This document shows positions 45,735-56,105 of a stretch of 64,000 nt of DNA, piece by piece. Each line of letters begins with the position of its first letter. The first letter of the stretch is position 1. The stretch is from Arachnia rubra (lineage in GTDB: Bacteria > Actinomycetota > Actinomycetes > Propionibacteriales > Propionibacteriaceae). The stretch covers positions 1,922,001 to 1,986,000 of the forward strand of contig NZ_AP024463.1 of NCBI RefSeq assembly GCF_019973735.1. Direction: 5' to 3'. The position numbers were made by a program, and so were the translations under genes. Under the pieces are notes generated by a model. It did no database searches. It saw nothing but the letters and a program-made list of their open reading frames with translations, and was not told the origin of the DNA.

Positions 45735-46222
45735 ATGCCATCTAGATCTAAAGATCAGCCCATAACGCCTTGGGGCGCTTTTGTCATGTTCTGGATCCTG
45801 CTTGCAGTTATCGTCTGCGCCGATATCCCCATGGCAGCGGGGGTGATAATAACAGCCTTCATACCCTGGTTCGGGGAATTAAGGGAGTTCAACCCCTGGC
45901 TGCTTCTGCATATCCTATGGATCTACCCAGCTCTTTGGTTTGTCAGTCTTCTCGCAGGGGGATTTTCAAGCACATCTTCGGCACCGGGGCGGGCCGGAAG
46001 GTCGGTGAAGCCCTAGAAGACATCACCTGTTGCCTGGCGGTCGCCTTGATGTATTACACCGTCTTCTTCCGTGACCCGCTGGGGGCAATATTCGCCTCCC
46101 TCGTCTCGTTCCTGTTGATGAAGCCTCTCGTCGACTGGCTGGAACGGCATACCCCACCAGATGACCCAGAGGACTCTTCAGAACCAGAGAGGGCAGGCCC
46201 AGACGACAGCAATGCGCGTTAA
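45735..46222 (+). pseudogene. Second four-helix membrane protein, frameshifted at a G tract
   Basis: A close paralogue of the preceding gene; the first 24 codons are almost identical at the DNA level. The frame runs from MPSRSKDQPITPWGAF to LLAGG, then breaks at GGGGG (45957-45961). Reading on in the other frame restores the protein (IFKHIFGTG...CCLAVALMYYTVFF, LGAIFASLVSFLLMKPLVDWLER and an acidic tail). Adding one G gives an uninterrupted protein of 162 residues whose spacing matches the first copy exactly. It may be a true pseudogene, a phase-variable gene, or a sequencing error. Confidence 0.8.
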
Positions 46223-46235
46223 AAGAAGATGCCCG

Positions 46236-46296
46236 CTAAAACAACAGGGAGCAGGTATCCATCCGTAGCCAACAGGCGGGTTTATCCGCTCCCCTG
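46236..46296 (-). terminator. Probable terminator downstream of proS
   Basis: On the minus strand CAGGGGAGC pairs with GCTCCCTG (one bulge) across a long loop that holds a smaller GCGG/CCCGC stem, followed by TTGTTTTAGC. It begins just after the proS stop and is the natural end for proS transcription. Confidence 0.5.
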
Positions 46297-46298
46297 CC

Positions 46299-48056
46299 TC
46301 AGCGCCCAGTGAGTTCCCTCACCGCGGTGACGGCCTCGGCCACGGGGACCTCGCGGCGCTCGCCCGTGCGGCGGTTGCGCACCTCGACGACTCCGTTCTT
46401 CAGTCCCCGGCCAACCACAACCGCGATCGGCATGCCCAGCACCTCAGCGTCAGTGAATTTCACGCCAGGGCTAGCTTTGCGATCGTCGTAAAGGACGTCC
46501 AGGCCGACCCCGGACAGCTGTCCGGCCAAGTCCTCCGCGGTCTGGGACATCTCCTGGTCCTTGCCGGTGACGAGCACCTGAACCTGGTAGGGGGCCAGCT
46601 CCAGCGGCCAGGCGAGCCCCTTGTCATCACAGGTGGCCTCCGCAACGGCAGCCACCGCACGGGAGACACCCACGCCGTAGGAACCCATAGTGACGGTGAC
46701 CAGTTTTCCGTTGGAGTCAAGCACCTTCAGCCCGAGGGCCTCCGCGTATTTGCGGCCGAGCTGGAAGATGTGCCCCATCTCAATGCCGCGCGCCAAGGCG
46801 AGGGGACCGGACCCATCTGGCGCCGGATCACCCTCGCGCATCTCCGCCACGTCGATGAAACCATCCGGGGTGAAGTCGCGGCCTGTGACCAAGTGGAGCA
46901 CGTGGCGACCCTGCTCATCGGCCCCGGTCACCCAAGATGTGCCGGATGAGACGCGTGGGTCGACCAGGTATTTCACCTTTGACGGCGACTCTTTCCCCAG
47001 CGCCCCGGGCCCGATGTAACCCTTGACGAGCGCCAGGTGGGCCGCGAAGTCAGCCTCCTCAAAGGGAGCAGCCTCGGCAGGAGCCAGCGCGGCCTCCAAG
47101 CGTTTGGGATCCACCTCGCGGTCACCCGGCAGGCCGATTGCCAGGGGCCACGTCTCCCCGGTGGGTTCAGTCACCTTCAGCACCACATTCTTGAGAGTGT
47201 CGGCGGCGGTCCATTCGCGATCCCCGCGCGGATACTCCGCGTTCAAGACAGCCACCAAAGACGCAATCGTCGGAGTGCCAGGTGTGTCGACGACTGTCGC
47301 CTCAGGGGCATCCGTGAAATCAATGGCCGGAGCCGGGGCGACGGTGACAGCCTCGACATTCGCGGCATAGCCGCCCGGGGAGCGCACGAAGGTGTCCTCG
47401 CCAGCGGGCAGCACAGCCAGGAACTCCTCGGAGGCGGAACCGCCCATGGCCCCCGATGTGGCCTTGACAATCACATACTCCAAGCCAAGACGGTCAAAAA
47501 TGCGGATATAGGCGTCGCGGTGCGCCTGGTAGCTGGCCGCCAGCCCCGCATCGTCGACATCGAAGGAATAGGAATCCTTCATGACGAACTCGCGGCCCCT
47601 GAGCAGCCCCGCCCGGGGACGGGCCTCGTCACGGTATTTCGTCTGAATTTGGTAGAGCGACAGCGGCAGGTCCTTGTAGGAGCTGTACAGGTCGCCCACC
47701 ATCAGGGTGAACATCTCCTCATGGGTGGGGCCGAGTAGCATGTCGGCGTCCCTGCGGTCCCTGAGCCGGAACAGATTCTCGCCGTATTCGGTCCACCGGC
47801 CGGTGGTCTCATAGGGCTCACGCGGCAACAGCGCGGGGAACCTGACCTCCTGGGCACCCATCGCCTCCATCTCCTCGCGGACGATGGCCTCGACTTTCTG
47901 CAGCACTTTCAGCCCCAGGGGCAGCCAGGAGTAAATGCCCGGAGTGACGCGGCGGACATACCCGGCACGCACCAGCCAGCGGTGACTGGACACCTCGGCA
48001 TCCGCTGGGTCGTCGCGAAGGGTCCTGACGAACAACTGGCTGAGGCGCGTGATCAC
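46299..48056 (-). CDS. proS: Prolyl-tRNA synthetase
   Basis: The class II enzyme that charges tRNA-Pro. 585 residues. Motif 1 region [24 protein letters not shown], motif 2 [28 protein letters not shown], the inserted editing domain (about 225-405), motif 3 [15 protein letters not shown], and the C-terminal anticodon domain ([44 protein letters not shown]). The bacterial-type enzyme with editing domain. GTG start. In relatives it lies beside the DUF4439 gene; here a 3-kb island separates them. Confidence 0.97.
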   Translation of the reverse strand: MITRLSQLFVRTLRDDPADAEVSSHRWLVRAGYVRRVTPGIYSWLPLGLKVLQKVEAIVREEMEAMGAQEVRFPALLPREPYETTGRWTEYGENLFRLRDRRDADMLLGPTHEEMFTLMVGDLYSSYKDLPLSLYQIQTKYRDEARPRAGLLRGREFVMKDSYSFDVDDAGLAASYQAHRDAYIRIFDRLGLEYVIVKATSGAMGGSASEEFLAVLPAGEDTFVRSPGGYAANVEAVTVAPAPAIDFTDAPEATVVDTPGTPTIASLVAVLNAEYPRGDREWTAADTLKNVVLKVTEPTGETWPLAIGLPGDREVDPKRLEAALAPAEAAPFEEADFAAHLALVKGYIGPGALGKESPSKVKYLVDPRVSSGTSWVTGADEQGRHVLHLVTGRDFTPDGFIDVAEMREGDPAPDGSGPLALARGIEMGHIFQLGRKYAEALGLKVLDSNGKLVTVTMGSYGVGVSRAVAAVAEATCDDKGLAWPLELAPYQVQVLVTGKDQEMSQTAEDLAGQLSGVGLDVLYDDRKASPGVKFTDAEVLGMPIAVVVGRGLKNGVVEVRNRRTGERREVPVAEAVTAVRELTGR

Positions 48057-48088
48057 GTGGGGTCCTTCCTGTCCGAGACAGGGGAACT

Positions 48089-49387
48089 CTACTCCTCCTG
48101 CCCCTCGGGTTTGATTCCAAGCCTGGCCGCCTCCTCATGGACGAACGACATCGAATCCATGACCGATTTCTCCATGGCCACGATCCTCTGCAGTACCCGG
48201 CGAGGATTCAGGCGGTGGAAATCCTGAACAATCAGCGCGCTGCTCAGCTGGGAATCCTCAAACTGCCCCACTGCCTCTGGGGAATTAGCCTGCTGCCGCC
48301 ACCACCGACCATCAGGTCCGCCAGTGGGTGAGTACCGGCCAAGAGTCGGTAGCCAGAAGACTGCAGCCCCAAGGGCCAGGCAATAGGCCACGAAGAACAC
48401 CATCGTCCATCTGCCCTGGACCTCGATCAGCACCAATTCGAAGTTCAGAGACACCAGGAAGATCAGGGCCAGCCACAGCCCCCGCTGCAGGAGGGTCCCA
48501 CGTTGCCACGAGACGGAGGCAAAATGCCTGATGTGATAATCCAGCTCTCCCCTGCGGCTGAACTCACAACCGATCACAGCCAGCAGACCGACGATCGGGA
48601 AGCCGAACATCAGGACTTCCAACGCAAGTGAGGGCTCCCCGTCCAGGTTGGAGGGGATCCAGGCTCCAACGGTCGCCAGCAGCACCACCACGACCAGAAG
48701 GAATTCCCCCCAGCGGCGTGCGAACTCATACGCACGCCGGCGCTCTGTGAACGGTTCCTGTTCCCCTGCCATTTCCTCCTGGCGCGTCTGTTCAAGCTCG
48801 TCCCGCAGTAAGCGGAGTCTGGCGAGCCGCTGCCTGGAATCCGTCAGCTGCTGGAGCACACCGCCGGGACCAGGCACCACAAAAGTGGCGATGACAGCGC
48901 ACAACGCTGTGCCGAACAAGCTAAGGAAAACCGCTTCCGCTCTGGGAAATTTCTCCGAGGCATCGGGCAGGCCCGAGAACAGCGCCACCGTCCTGAGGAC
49001 GATCAGCCAGACCGACCGGGCCAGCACCGCGCCGCCCACCATCACCACGTTGTTCACCAGGCCCATCACCCGTTCATGACGCAGCTCGGAGCGGGTGGGG
49101 CGAGAGCCCTTCCTCTCCGCAGACCCCACGAAAATCACCGCCAGAAAGAAAGCAGCGACAACCTGCAGCACGGAGAGCGTGAATGCGGTATCAGGAATAT
49201 TCACCGTCGCAGCCCACCGCCTGACCCCGGAGAAAACCCCAGCCCAGGAAGTGACGTCGTCCGATGCCTCGAAGACCATGATGGACAGGACCTCGAGATA
49301 CACCAGGATCAGTCCCCCGACCACCACGAAGAGCCAGCGGTAGCCCGGACGGGAGTTCCAGAACTCAACACGTTCTTCCTGTACCAG
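48089..49387 (-). CDS. Integral membrane protein, unknown
   Basis: About 430 residues, with roughly eight hydrophobic segments ([33 protein letters not shown], two around [91 protein letters not shown]), a cytoplasmic charged stretch and a soluble C terminus. I do not recognise the family. No ATG, GTG or TTG exists in frame between 49510 and the first helix; CTG at 49385-49387 has GGGAGGAG seven bases before it and I take it as the start. ATG at 49510 or 49540 would overlap the acetyltransferase gene. Confidence 0.65.
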   Translation of the reverse strand: MVQEERVEFWNSRPGYRWLFVVVGGLILVYLEVLSIMVFEASDDVTSWAGVFSGVRRWAATVNIPDTAFTLSVLQVVAAFFLAVIFVGSAERKGSRPTRSELRHERVMGLVNNVVMVGGAVLARSVWLIVLRTVALFSGLPDASEKFPRAEAVFLSLFGTALCAVIATFVVPGPGGVLQQLTDSRQRLARLRLLRDELEQTRQEEMAGEQEPFTERRRAYEFARRWGEFLLVVVVLLATVGAWIPSNLDGEPSLALEVLMFGFPIVGLLAVIGCEFSRRGELDYHIRHFASVSWQRGTLLQRGLWLALIFLVSLNFELVLIEVQGRWTMVFFVAYCLALGAAVFWLPTLGRYSPTGGPDGRWWRQQANSPEAVGQFEDSQLSSALIVQDFHRLNPRRVLQRIVAMEKSVMDSMSFVHEEAARLGIKPEGQEE

Positions 49388-49457
49388 AACCGTTCTCCTC
49401 CCAAGACGTTCCAGGCCACGTTCCGGATCCGCAGCAGGGAAACGATATGCAATGGGT

Positions 49458-50291
49458 TCAGTAGTGGATCGTGGACAAACTACCGACCTCCCGGAAACCC
49501 AGCCGCTCATACAGCCGGATGGCCGGTGTGTTGAAGTCATTGACGTACAGGCTGATCACCGGATGGGTTTCCTGGGCCTGGGCCAGCATTCCGGCCAGCA
49601 ACGCCGCAGACTGTCCCTGGCCGCGCAGCGCGGGTTCGAGCCATACTCCCTGAAGCTGTGCCTGGGGTCCGACTTTGGGTCCGAGGTCAGCTTTGAAGAT
49701 CACCCGTCCCTGCTCCACCACGCCCCAGGCCTCCCCTGCCCTCAGGCGGTCCTTCACATGCGCGCCATAACCCGGTCCATGCTTGTACGGGGAGGCGCCT
49801 ATTTCGTCGGTGTACATTGCCACCGACGCTGCCAAGTAGGAGTCAAAATCCTGGGTACCGAGTTGTCGCACACGCGGGTCCGGGACAACCAGCGGCGGCC
49901 CGGTCAGGACCATCAGCGGCTGGGTCTGCCGGACGTTGACCACATTGGTCCATTCACCCTGGAATCGCGTCGCCAATCCCAGGTACACACCCAGGGCCAT
50001 CATGCTCGGACCAAGGATGGAGGCGCAGTGACGACTTTGACCGACAGCGCCGACGAAGGCCGGAATAGCCTCCGGATCAATCCCTGCAGGGAACAGCGTG
50101 CCTCCGTCCATGCAGACCGCGGTCAGTTCTCCATCCCGCTCGAAGCCGTGGAAGAACCCGAGAGCGCGTTCATCTAGCCCATACTGACGCAGTTTGTGGG
50201 CCAGGAAAAGATTCTCTACGGGACGCTGTGACAGCAGCTCCTGAATGGCCGGCAGGTCTTGGGGGCCGAGAACCCGAAGCCTCGTCGTCAT
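49458..50291 (-). CDS. DUF4081-type GNAT acetyltransferase
   Basis: A 277-residue protein whose C-terminal half is a GNAT domain (LQGVWLEPALRGQGQSAALLAGMLAQAQE, the acetyl-CoA loop, then YVNDFNTPAIRLYERLGFREVGSLSTIHY). The N-terminal half (LRVLGPQDLPAIQELLSQRPVENLFLAHKL) matches the DUF4081 region of actinobacterial acetyltransferases. The start is one base from the ispG stop, and this pairing with ispG is conserved in actinobacteria. Substrate unknown. Confidence 0.88.
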   Translation of the reverse strand: MTTRLRVLGPQDLPAIQELLSQRPVENLFLAHKLRQYGLDERALGFFHGFERDGELTAVCMDGGTLFPAGIDPEAIPAFVGAVGQSRHCASILGPSMMALGVYLGLATRFQGEWTNVVNVRQTQPLMVLTGPPLVVPDPRVRQLGTQDFDSYLAASVAMYTDEIGASPYKHGPGYGAHVKDRLRAGEAWGVVEQGRVIFKADLGPKVGPQAQLQGVWLEPALRGQGQSAALLAGMLAQAQETHPVISLYVNDFNTPAIRLYERLGFREVGSLSTIHY

Positions 50292-50292
50292 G

Positions 50293-51435
50293 CTAGGAAA
50301 CCGACACCTCGGGTTCGCCCACCTCACCCATCTCAGCCGCCATACGATGCGCCTCCGACAAGAGGGTCTCCACGATCTGATCCTCCGGGACGGTCTTGAT
50401 CACCTCACCGCGCACGAAAATCTTCCCTTTCCCATTGCCGGAGGCCACGCCCAGATCAGCTTCCCGGGCTTCACCAGGGCCATTGACAACACACCCCATG
50501 ACAGCCACCCGCAGCGGCGCGGTCATCCCCTCCAGTCCCTTCGTGACCTGCTCAGCCAGAGTGTAGACATCCACCTGCGCACGACCGCAGGACGGGCAGG
50601 AGACGATGTCCAGCTTGCGGGGACGCAGATTCAGGGACTCCAGGATCTTGGTGCCGACCTTAACCTCCTCGGCAGGCGGCGCGGACAGGGAGACCCGGAT
50701 GGTGTCACCGATTCCCTCACTGAGCAGCGTCCCGAAGGCCACCGACGATTTGATAGTGCCCTGGAATGCGGGACCAGCCTCCGTCACGCCGAGGTGCAAA
50801 GGGTATTCACACGCTTCCGCGAGCAGCTCATAGGCACGGACCATGACGACGGGATCGTGATGCTTGACGGAGATCTTGAAGTCGTAGAAACCCACCTGTT
50901 CGAAAAGCGAGGCCTCCCACATCGCCGACTCCACCAGCGCCTCCGGAGTCGGTGAGCCGTACTTGGCGAGCAGCCTCTTGTCCAGCGAACCGGCGTTAAC
51001 ACCGATGCGAAGCGAGACACCCGCTTCAGAAGCGGCCTTGGCGATCTCCGCGACCTTGTCGTCGAACTGCTTGATGTTCCCAGGATTAACACGTACCGCA
51101 GCACAGCCGGCGTCAATGGCGGCGAAGACGTACCGCGGCTGGAAGTGGATGTCCGCGATCACAGGGATCTGCGACTTCATGGCGATGATCGGAAGCGCCT
51201 CCGCGTCATCAGCGCTGGGAACCGCGACCCGGACGATGTCGCACCCAGAGGCAGTCAGCTCGGCGATCTGCTGCAGCGTGCCATTGATGTCGGTGGTTTT
51301 GGTGTTGGTCATCGACTGGACAGAGATTGGCGCGTCGCCTCCCACGTAGGTTGACCCAACCTTGATCTTGCGGGATTTCCGGCGGGGTGCAAGCACCATG
51401 GGAGGTGCTGCGGGCATGCCAAGGCTCACAGTCAT
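50293..51435 (-). CDS. ispG: 4-hydroxy-3-methylbut-2-enyl diphosphate synthase IspG
   Basis: IspG is the 4Fe-4S enzyme of the non-mevalonate isoprenoid pathway. The 380-residue protein has [19 protein letters not shown], the [12 protein letters not shown] segment, [13 protein letters not shown], and the cluster cysteines in [13 protein letters not shown] and [22 protein letters not shown]. The start [12 protein letters not shown] fits actinobacterial IspG. Confidence 0.97.
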   Translation of the reverse strand: MTVSLGMPAAPPMVLAPRRKSRKIKVGSTYVGGDAPISVQSMTNTKTTDINGTLQQIAELTASGCDIVRVAVPSADDAEALPIIAMKSQIPVIADIHFQPRYVFAAIDAGCAAVRVNPGNIKQFDDKVAEIAKAASEAGVSLRIGVNAGSLDKRLLAKYGSPTPEALVESAMWEASLFEQVGFYDFKISVKHHDPVVMVRAYELLAEACEYPLHLGVTEAGPAFQGTIKSSVAFGTLLSEGIGDTIRVSLSAPPAEEVKVGTKILESLNLRPRKLDIVSCPSCGRAQVDVYTLAEQVTKGLEGMTAPLRVAVMGCVVNGPGEAREADLGVASGNGKGKIFVRGEVIKTVPEDQIVETLLSEAHRMAAEMGEVGEPEVSVS

Positions 51436-51585
51436 GGGGCCAGAGTACTAAGAGATCCTGCGCATAGGGATCAGATGTCTCGTCAGGCAGCAGCCACAAC
51501 TGACTTTGAAGAACACAGCGGACGCGGTCTCCTCCGCGCTAACTCCTCGCAGCGACGTGCCCGCCCATGCCCGGACGAAAAGCCG

Positions 51586-52347
51586 ATGCTGTTGAATAGC
51601 AGAGTGAAAATCCTCATTCTTGGCGGCACCCGGGAGGGCCGAGACCTGGCAGAACTACTCGTGGCTGGAGGCCATGACGTCATCACTTCTCTGGCAGGCA
51701 GGGTGACCAGGCCTGCGCACATCGCAGGCGAGGTCCGGGTCGGCGGCTTCGGCGGCGCTGAGGGGCTGGCCGCCTGGCTACTGGACAATGGGATTGAGCG
51801 AGTGGTCGATGCCACCCATCCGTTCGCCGAAAAGATCAGCGCCAACGCCGTGACAGCCTGCCAGCGGACGGGAATCTCCTTGCTGCGGATTGCACGGCCC
51901 AGCTGGGAATCGCATCCCCTAGCGGGCACCTGGACCTGGGTCGATTCCCACGACGCGGCGGCCGCTGTGGCTGCTCAATACCGGAAGGTGCTGCTGACGG
52001 TGGGACGTCAGCAGCTGGACCACTACAGGAGCCTGCAGTCGGCTGCGGCACGCATGGTGGAGCTTCCTGAAAACCCGCTACCGGATTCGTGGCAGCCTCT
52101 GCTGGAACGTGGTCCATTCACAGTGGAATCCGAGAAGAAGCTGCTGCGCGATCTGGGTGCTGAGGCACTCGTGACGAAGGACTCAGGCGGTTCCCTGACC
52201 GCTGCAAAACTGACGGCCGCCGATGAGCTGGGGATCAGGGTGATCGTGGTGCGCAGGGCCGAGGTCCCTGAGGATGTGCCGCAGGTGTCGGCCCCAGAGG
52301 ATGCGGCACGTCAGCTCGGCATCGCTGCTCACCAGACCTCCGGATAG
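51586..52347 (+). CDS. cobK: Precorrin-6A reductase CobK
   Basis: CobK reduces the corrin ring intermediate precorrin-6A. The 253-residue protein has ILILGGTREGRDLAELLVAGGHDVITSLAGR, the VDATHPFAEKISANAV segment and the C-terminal TKDSGGSLTAAKLTAADELGIRVIVVRR, all typical. ATG at 51586 was chosen; GTG at 51604 (VKILILGG) is equally possible and neither has a strong ribosome site. It converges on the cobA operon. Confidence 0.92.
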   Translation: MLLNSRVKILILGGTREGRDLAELLVAGGHDVITSLAGRVTRPAHIAGEVRVGGFGGAEGLAAWLLDNGIERVVDATHPFAEKISANAVTACQRTGISLLRIARPSWESHPLAGTWTWVDSHDAAAAVAAQYRKVLLTVGRQQLDHYRSLQSAAARMVELPENPLPDSWQPLLERGPFTVESEKKLLRDLGAEALVTKDSGGSLTAAKLTAADELGIRVIVVRRAEVPEDVPQVSAPEDAARQLGIAAHQTSG

Positions 52348-52366
52348 GCAACCGGCCTACAGTAGG

Positions 52367-53092
52367 TCAGGCGCCAAGACCAGCAACATCCCCGATGATG
52401 GTGACCGCCGGAGGACGGATGCCCTCAGCTTGAGCCGTCTGGGCGACTTCGCCGACGCTGGAGCGCACCAGCCGCATCTGGGGCAGGCCCGCGTTCTCCA
52501 CCACAGCGGTGGGGGTCCTGGGATCCAGGCCAGCGGCGATCAAGCGTTCGGTGATCTGTGGGAGATAGAGCACGCCCATCATGATCACGAGGGTGAGCCC
52601 GGAACCGGCCAGGTGGTCCCAGTCGATATCACAGCGCTCGTCGCCCGGCGGAACATGCCCACTGACCACGGTGTAGCCCTGGGTGATTCCGCGGTGCGTG
52701 ATCGGGATACCGGCCAGCCCACCGCCCGCGATCGATGACGAGATACCAGGCACATAGGTGACGGGAATTCCCGCCGCTGCGCAGGCCAGCAGTTCCTCGT
52801 AGCCGCGGCCGAAGACGAACGGATCCCCGCCTTTGAACCGCACCACGGTCTTTCCCGCTGACGCGTGCTCGACGAGAAGGTCGTTGATGCGTTCCTGTGG
52901 GGTGAATTCCCCGCGCGGGGTCTTGCCGACAGGAATGATCTTTGCATCCTTCCGTGCCTCGTCCAGGAGAAGTCCCGGCACCAGCCGGTCGGTGACAATC
53001 ACATCAGCATCGCGCAAAGCCTTCAGCCCGGCGACGGTGATCAGATCTGGATCGCCCGGACCCGCACCAACGAGGACGACACGACCACTCAT
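52367..53092 (-). CDS. cobA: Uroporphyrinogen-III C-methyltransferase CobA
   Basis: CobA methylates uroporphyrinogen III at C2 and C7, the first committed step to corrins (and sirohaem). The 241-residue protein has VVLVGAGPGDPDLITVAGLKALRDADVIVTDRLV, VVRFKGGDPFVFGRGYEELLAC, VTYVPGISSSIAGGGLAGIPITHRG and the VVSGHVPP and MGVLYLP segments. It overlaps the cobB-cobC fusion by four bases (ATGA) and is the last gene of the riboswitch-controlled operon. Confidence 0.96.
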   Translation of the reverse strand: MSGRVVLVGAGPGDPDLITVAGLKALRDADVIVTDRLVPGLLLDEARKDAKIIPVGKTPRGEFTPQERINDLLVEHASAGKTVVRFKGGDPFVFGRGYEELLACAAAGIPVTYVPGISSSIAGGGLAGIPITHRGITQGYTVVSGHVPPGDERCDIDWDHLAGSGLTLVIMMGVLYLPQITERLIAAGLDPRTPTAVVENAGLPQMRLVRSSVGEVAQTAQAEGIRPPAVTIIGDVAGLGA

Positions 53093-55500
53093 TCCATCTC
53101 CTTGCCCAGCGCGTCGAGGAAACGGGCCAGCAGCCCGGGCTCAGGAACGCGCATCCTGAACCAGTCAGAACCTAGCCCCGGGAAAGTATCACCCCTGCGA
53201 ACCCCAAAGCCACGCCCCCGCAGTCTCTCGCGCAACCCTACAGGGCCTCGTACGAGCACGAACGGAGCCTTAGACTCGACGACACGAAGCCCCAGCTGCC
53301 GCAACCCCGCCACCAAGGCGTCACGGTTTTCTCTGAGCTCCTCCTGCCAGGCCCTGGTCTCAGAACGTGCCTGGTCCGAACAGACTGCGCGGATAGCGGC
53401 CAGCGCAGGAGTCGATACCGCCCACGGGGTCTGGACGCGTTGAAGCTGCCGCACCAGTGAGGGGTCGCCGACGACATAACCGACCCGCAGCCCTGCCAGC
53501 CCCCAGGTCTTGGTGAGCGAACGGAGCACAATCAGTCCTGCGAGATCACCGCTGAGCAACGACTCAGACTCCCCCAGCACCGCATCCATGAAGGCCTCAT
53601 CCACCACCAGGACCCGGCCTGGCCTCACGAGCCGCCGGATCTCACGGGCGGGATGCAACACCCCCGTCGGATTGGTGGGGTTCCCGACGAACACCAGGTC
53701 GGCCGCTTCAGGGACCCTTGTGGACTCCAGACGGAAATCATTCTCCGGCCATAGCAGGACCCGCTGCGGCACCACCCCGGCCGCGCGCAACGCGGCCTCA
53801 GGCTCAGTGAACTGGGGGTGCACCACCACAGGATGCCGGTACCGCAGGCCGCGGGCTATGAGTGTGAACGCCTCGGCAACCCCGGCGACGGGCAGCACCG
53901 ACTCCAGCTCTACCCCATGCCACCGCGCCAGCACCTGGATGGTCTGGCTCGCATTGGGGTAGGCAGCCACGTCCACGGCCGCCAGCTTGGCCGACAACCA
54001 TCCGGGAGGAGAGCTCAGCCGCACGTTCACGGCCAGATCCTCAATGCCTTCCGCCAGCTCCGCATCCCCGTGATGGTCGAGATCGATATCCCCGGGAAAC
54101 ACCATTTCCCGCACCCGCCTCTTAGGGAATGTGGTGGCGCCAGGCCGGTGAGCGTGTACCGCTTCCGCGAATCTCTGCGCCAGCTGGGGATAGCCGGCCC
54201 AATGCACGTGAAGGTAGGAGGCGTGCACATTGGCCTGGGACCAGCCATCAGTCTTCATGCCGCTCGTGGTCTCCCAGGCCCAGCCCGGCTCGCTGCCTGG
54301 TGGGAATTGCGTGGCGGTGCGGTGGAACTCGTGCCCCGTGATCTCCTCACCGCGGCGCGCATAGAAACCGTCGCGGGTCGCCATCGCTCTGCGATAGCCG
54401 AGCGTCAGCCGCGGCCCCATGGCGGCCACCCCGGGAATGGCGCCCACCATGCCTGTGGCATCGACGCTGTCTGATAGGTACAGCATCCCGGCGCACTCTG
54501 CTACCACGGGGCCGCCGGAGACCGCGAACTCCGCGATTTCCCGGCGTAGACCAGCCCGCGACGTGAGGGCAGCCGCATGCACCTCTGGGAACCCGCCTCC
54601 AAGGTAGATTCCAGCGGTGCCCTCAGGCAGGCGGTCGTCGGTGGCGGGATCGAACACCTCCACCTGGCAGCCAGCTGCCGCGAGCAGCTCCACCGTCTCC
54701 TGATAGCGGAAGGTGAAAGCCCTGCCCCCCGCCACGGCCACCACCGGGCGGCGGTCCGTCGGGGCGGTGACCTCAGCCACCGGATCCCATGGGACAACGT
54801 CCAGCTCTGGGGCTGCCTGAGCGGCGCTGATCAGTGCATCCAGGTCGATATGGGCATTGACCTGCGCCGCGAGCCGCTCCATCGTCGCCTCCGCGTCAGC
54901 CCGTTCCTCCACAGGAACCAATCCCAGGTGACGTGACGGGGCCTCGATGGCCGCGTCACGCGGGAGCACGCCCAGGATCGGCAACCTCATGCCCTCCAGC
55001 GCCGCCAGCACCTCCTCGCGATGCCTCGGTGAGGCGACCTTATTGATGATCACCCCCGCAAAATTCAGCGCCGGATCGTAGTGGGTCAGGCCCAGCGCGA
55101 CCGCCGCAACTGAACGCGAGGCATGGGAGGCATCCAGGCAAAGCACGATAGGGGCGTCCACCAAAGCGGCAACGTGTGCTGTCGACCCGAAACCGTGGGC
55201 GCCGAGCTGGCCATCGAACAGGCCCATAACCCCTTCGATGACAGAGATGTCAGCTCCCCGGGCTCCATGCGCCAGCAACGGCGCAATCCGCTCCTCCCCC
55301 ACCAGGAAGGGGTCCAGATTACGGCCCGCCCTGCCGGATGCAAGCGCATGATAGCCCGGATCGATGAAGTCAGGACCGACTTTGAAACCTTGAACGGCCA
55401 TGGAGCGGGCGGCGAGCGCCGCGATAATGCCTGTCGTGATGGTGGTCTTACCCTGCCCCGACGCGGCCGCGGCCACGACGACACGAGGCAGGCTCACCAT
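53089..55500 (-). CDS. cobB: CobB-CobC fusion: cobyrinate a,c-diamide synthase plus threonine-phosphate decarboxylase-like domain
   Basis: An 803-residue two-enzyme protein. Residues 1-455 are cobyrinate a,c-diamide synthase: P-loop ASGQGKTT at 13-20, DFIDPGYH, and a C-terminal glutamine amidotransferase with nucleophile C336 (VVAECAGMLYLSD) and H-E motifs near 425-435. Residues 470-803 are a PLP enzyme like CobC/CobD with NPTNPTG at 607-613, VVDEAF near 634 and the PLP lysine K664 in SLTKTWGLAGLRVGYV; it would provide aminopropanol phosphate. The two halves are joined by about 15 residues with no stop. Overlaps cobO by seven bases. Confidence 0.93.
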   Translation of the reverse strand: MVSLPRVVVAAAASGQGKTTITTGIIAALAARSMAVQGFKVGPDFIDPGYHALASGRAGRNLDPFLVGEERIAPLLAHGARGADISVIEGVMGLFDGQLGAHGFGSTAHVAALVDAPIVLCLDASHASRSVAAVALGLTHYDPALNFAGVIINKVASPRHREEVLAALEGMRLPILGVLPRDAAIEAPSRHLGLVPVEERADAEATMERLAAQVNAHIDLDALISAAQAAPELDVVPWDPVAEVTAPTDRRPVVAVAGGRAFTFRYQETVELLAAAGCQVEVFDPATDDRLPEGTAGIYLGGGFPEVHAAALTSRAGLRREIAEFAVSGGPVVAECAGMLYLSDSVDATGMVGAIPGVAAMGPRLTLGYRRAMATRDGFYARRGEEITGHEFHRTATQFPPGSEPGWAWETTSGMKTDGWSQANVHASYLHVHWAGYPQLAQRFAEAVHAHRPGATTFPKRRVREMVFPGDIDLDHHGDAELAEGIEDLAVNVRLSSPPGWLSAKLAAVDVAAYPNASQTIQVLARWHGVELESVLPVAGVAEAFTLIARGLRYRHPVVVHPQFTEPEAALRAAGVVPQRVLLWPENDFRLESTRVPEAADLVFVGNPTNPTGVLHPAREIRRLVRPGRVLVVDEAFMDAVLGESESLLSGDLAGLIVLRSLTKTWGLAGLRVGYVVGDPSLVRQLQRVQTPWAVSTPALAAIRAVCSDQARSETRAWQEELRENRDALVAGLRQLGLRVVESKAPFVLVRGPVGLRERLRGRGFGVRRGDTFPGLGSDWFRMRVPEPGLLARFLDALGKEME

Positions 55501-56105
55501 TCGATGCCTTTCTGGCCCTTCTGGCCCTCATCGAAGGGATGCTTGATCTTCGTCATGTTGGTCACCAGGTTGGCTAGCTCGAGGATCGGCCCAGGACAGC
55601 GGCGGCCGGTGATGACCACATGCTGGAATCCCGGCCGGTTCATCAGGGTCTCGACAACCTCGTCGGCATCAATCCACCCCCATTCCACCGGGTAGGTGAA
55701 CTCATCGAGCACGTAGAGCCCGTGGATCTGCTCAGCCAGGCGCCGTTTCACCTCGCCCCAGCCGTCGCGGGCAGCCTGCGCCGGATCATCCTCGGAACCC
55801 TTGCGCGTCCAGGACCACCCTGAGCCCATCTTGTGCCACTCGACGGCCCCTCCCTGACCGGTCTCCTCATGCACCTTGCCCAATGCCTCCAGAGCGGTCT
55901 GCTCGCCAATGCGCCATTTCGCCGACTTCACGAACTGGAAGACGCCGATGCTCCAGCCCTGATTCCAGCCGCGCAGGGCCATCCCGAAGGCCGCGGTGGA
56001 TTTTCCCTTGCCCTCCCCCTGATTGACGATCACCATGGGCCGGTTACGACGCTGCTTGGTGGTCAACCCGTCATTGGGCACAGTCTCTGGGGTTCCCTGA
56101 GCCAT
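55494..56105 (-). CDS. cobO: Cob(I)yrinic acid a,c-diamide adenosyltransferase CobO
   Basis: CobO attaches the 5'-deoxyadenosyl group to the cobalt. The 203-residue protein has the P-loop GEGKGKSTAAFGMALRG, the FVKSAKWRIGEQ segment, YVLDEFTYPVEWGWIDADEVVETL, and VITGRRCPGPILELANLVTNM with a C-terminal histidine/lysine-rich region. Start and the chelatase stop share TGATG. Confidence 0.96.
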   Translation of the reverse strand: MAQGTPETVPNDGLTTKQRRNRPMVIVNQGEGKGKSTAAFGMALRGWNQGWSIGVFQFVKSAKWRIGEQTALEALGKVHEETGQGGAVEWHKMGSGWSWTRKGSEDDPAQAARDGWGEVKRRLAEQIHGLYVLDEFTYPVEWGWIDADEVVETLMNRPGFQHVVITGRRCPGPILELANLVTNMTKIKHPFDEGQKGQKGIEW

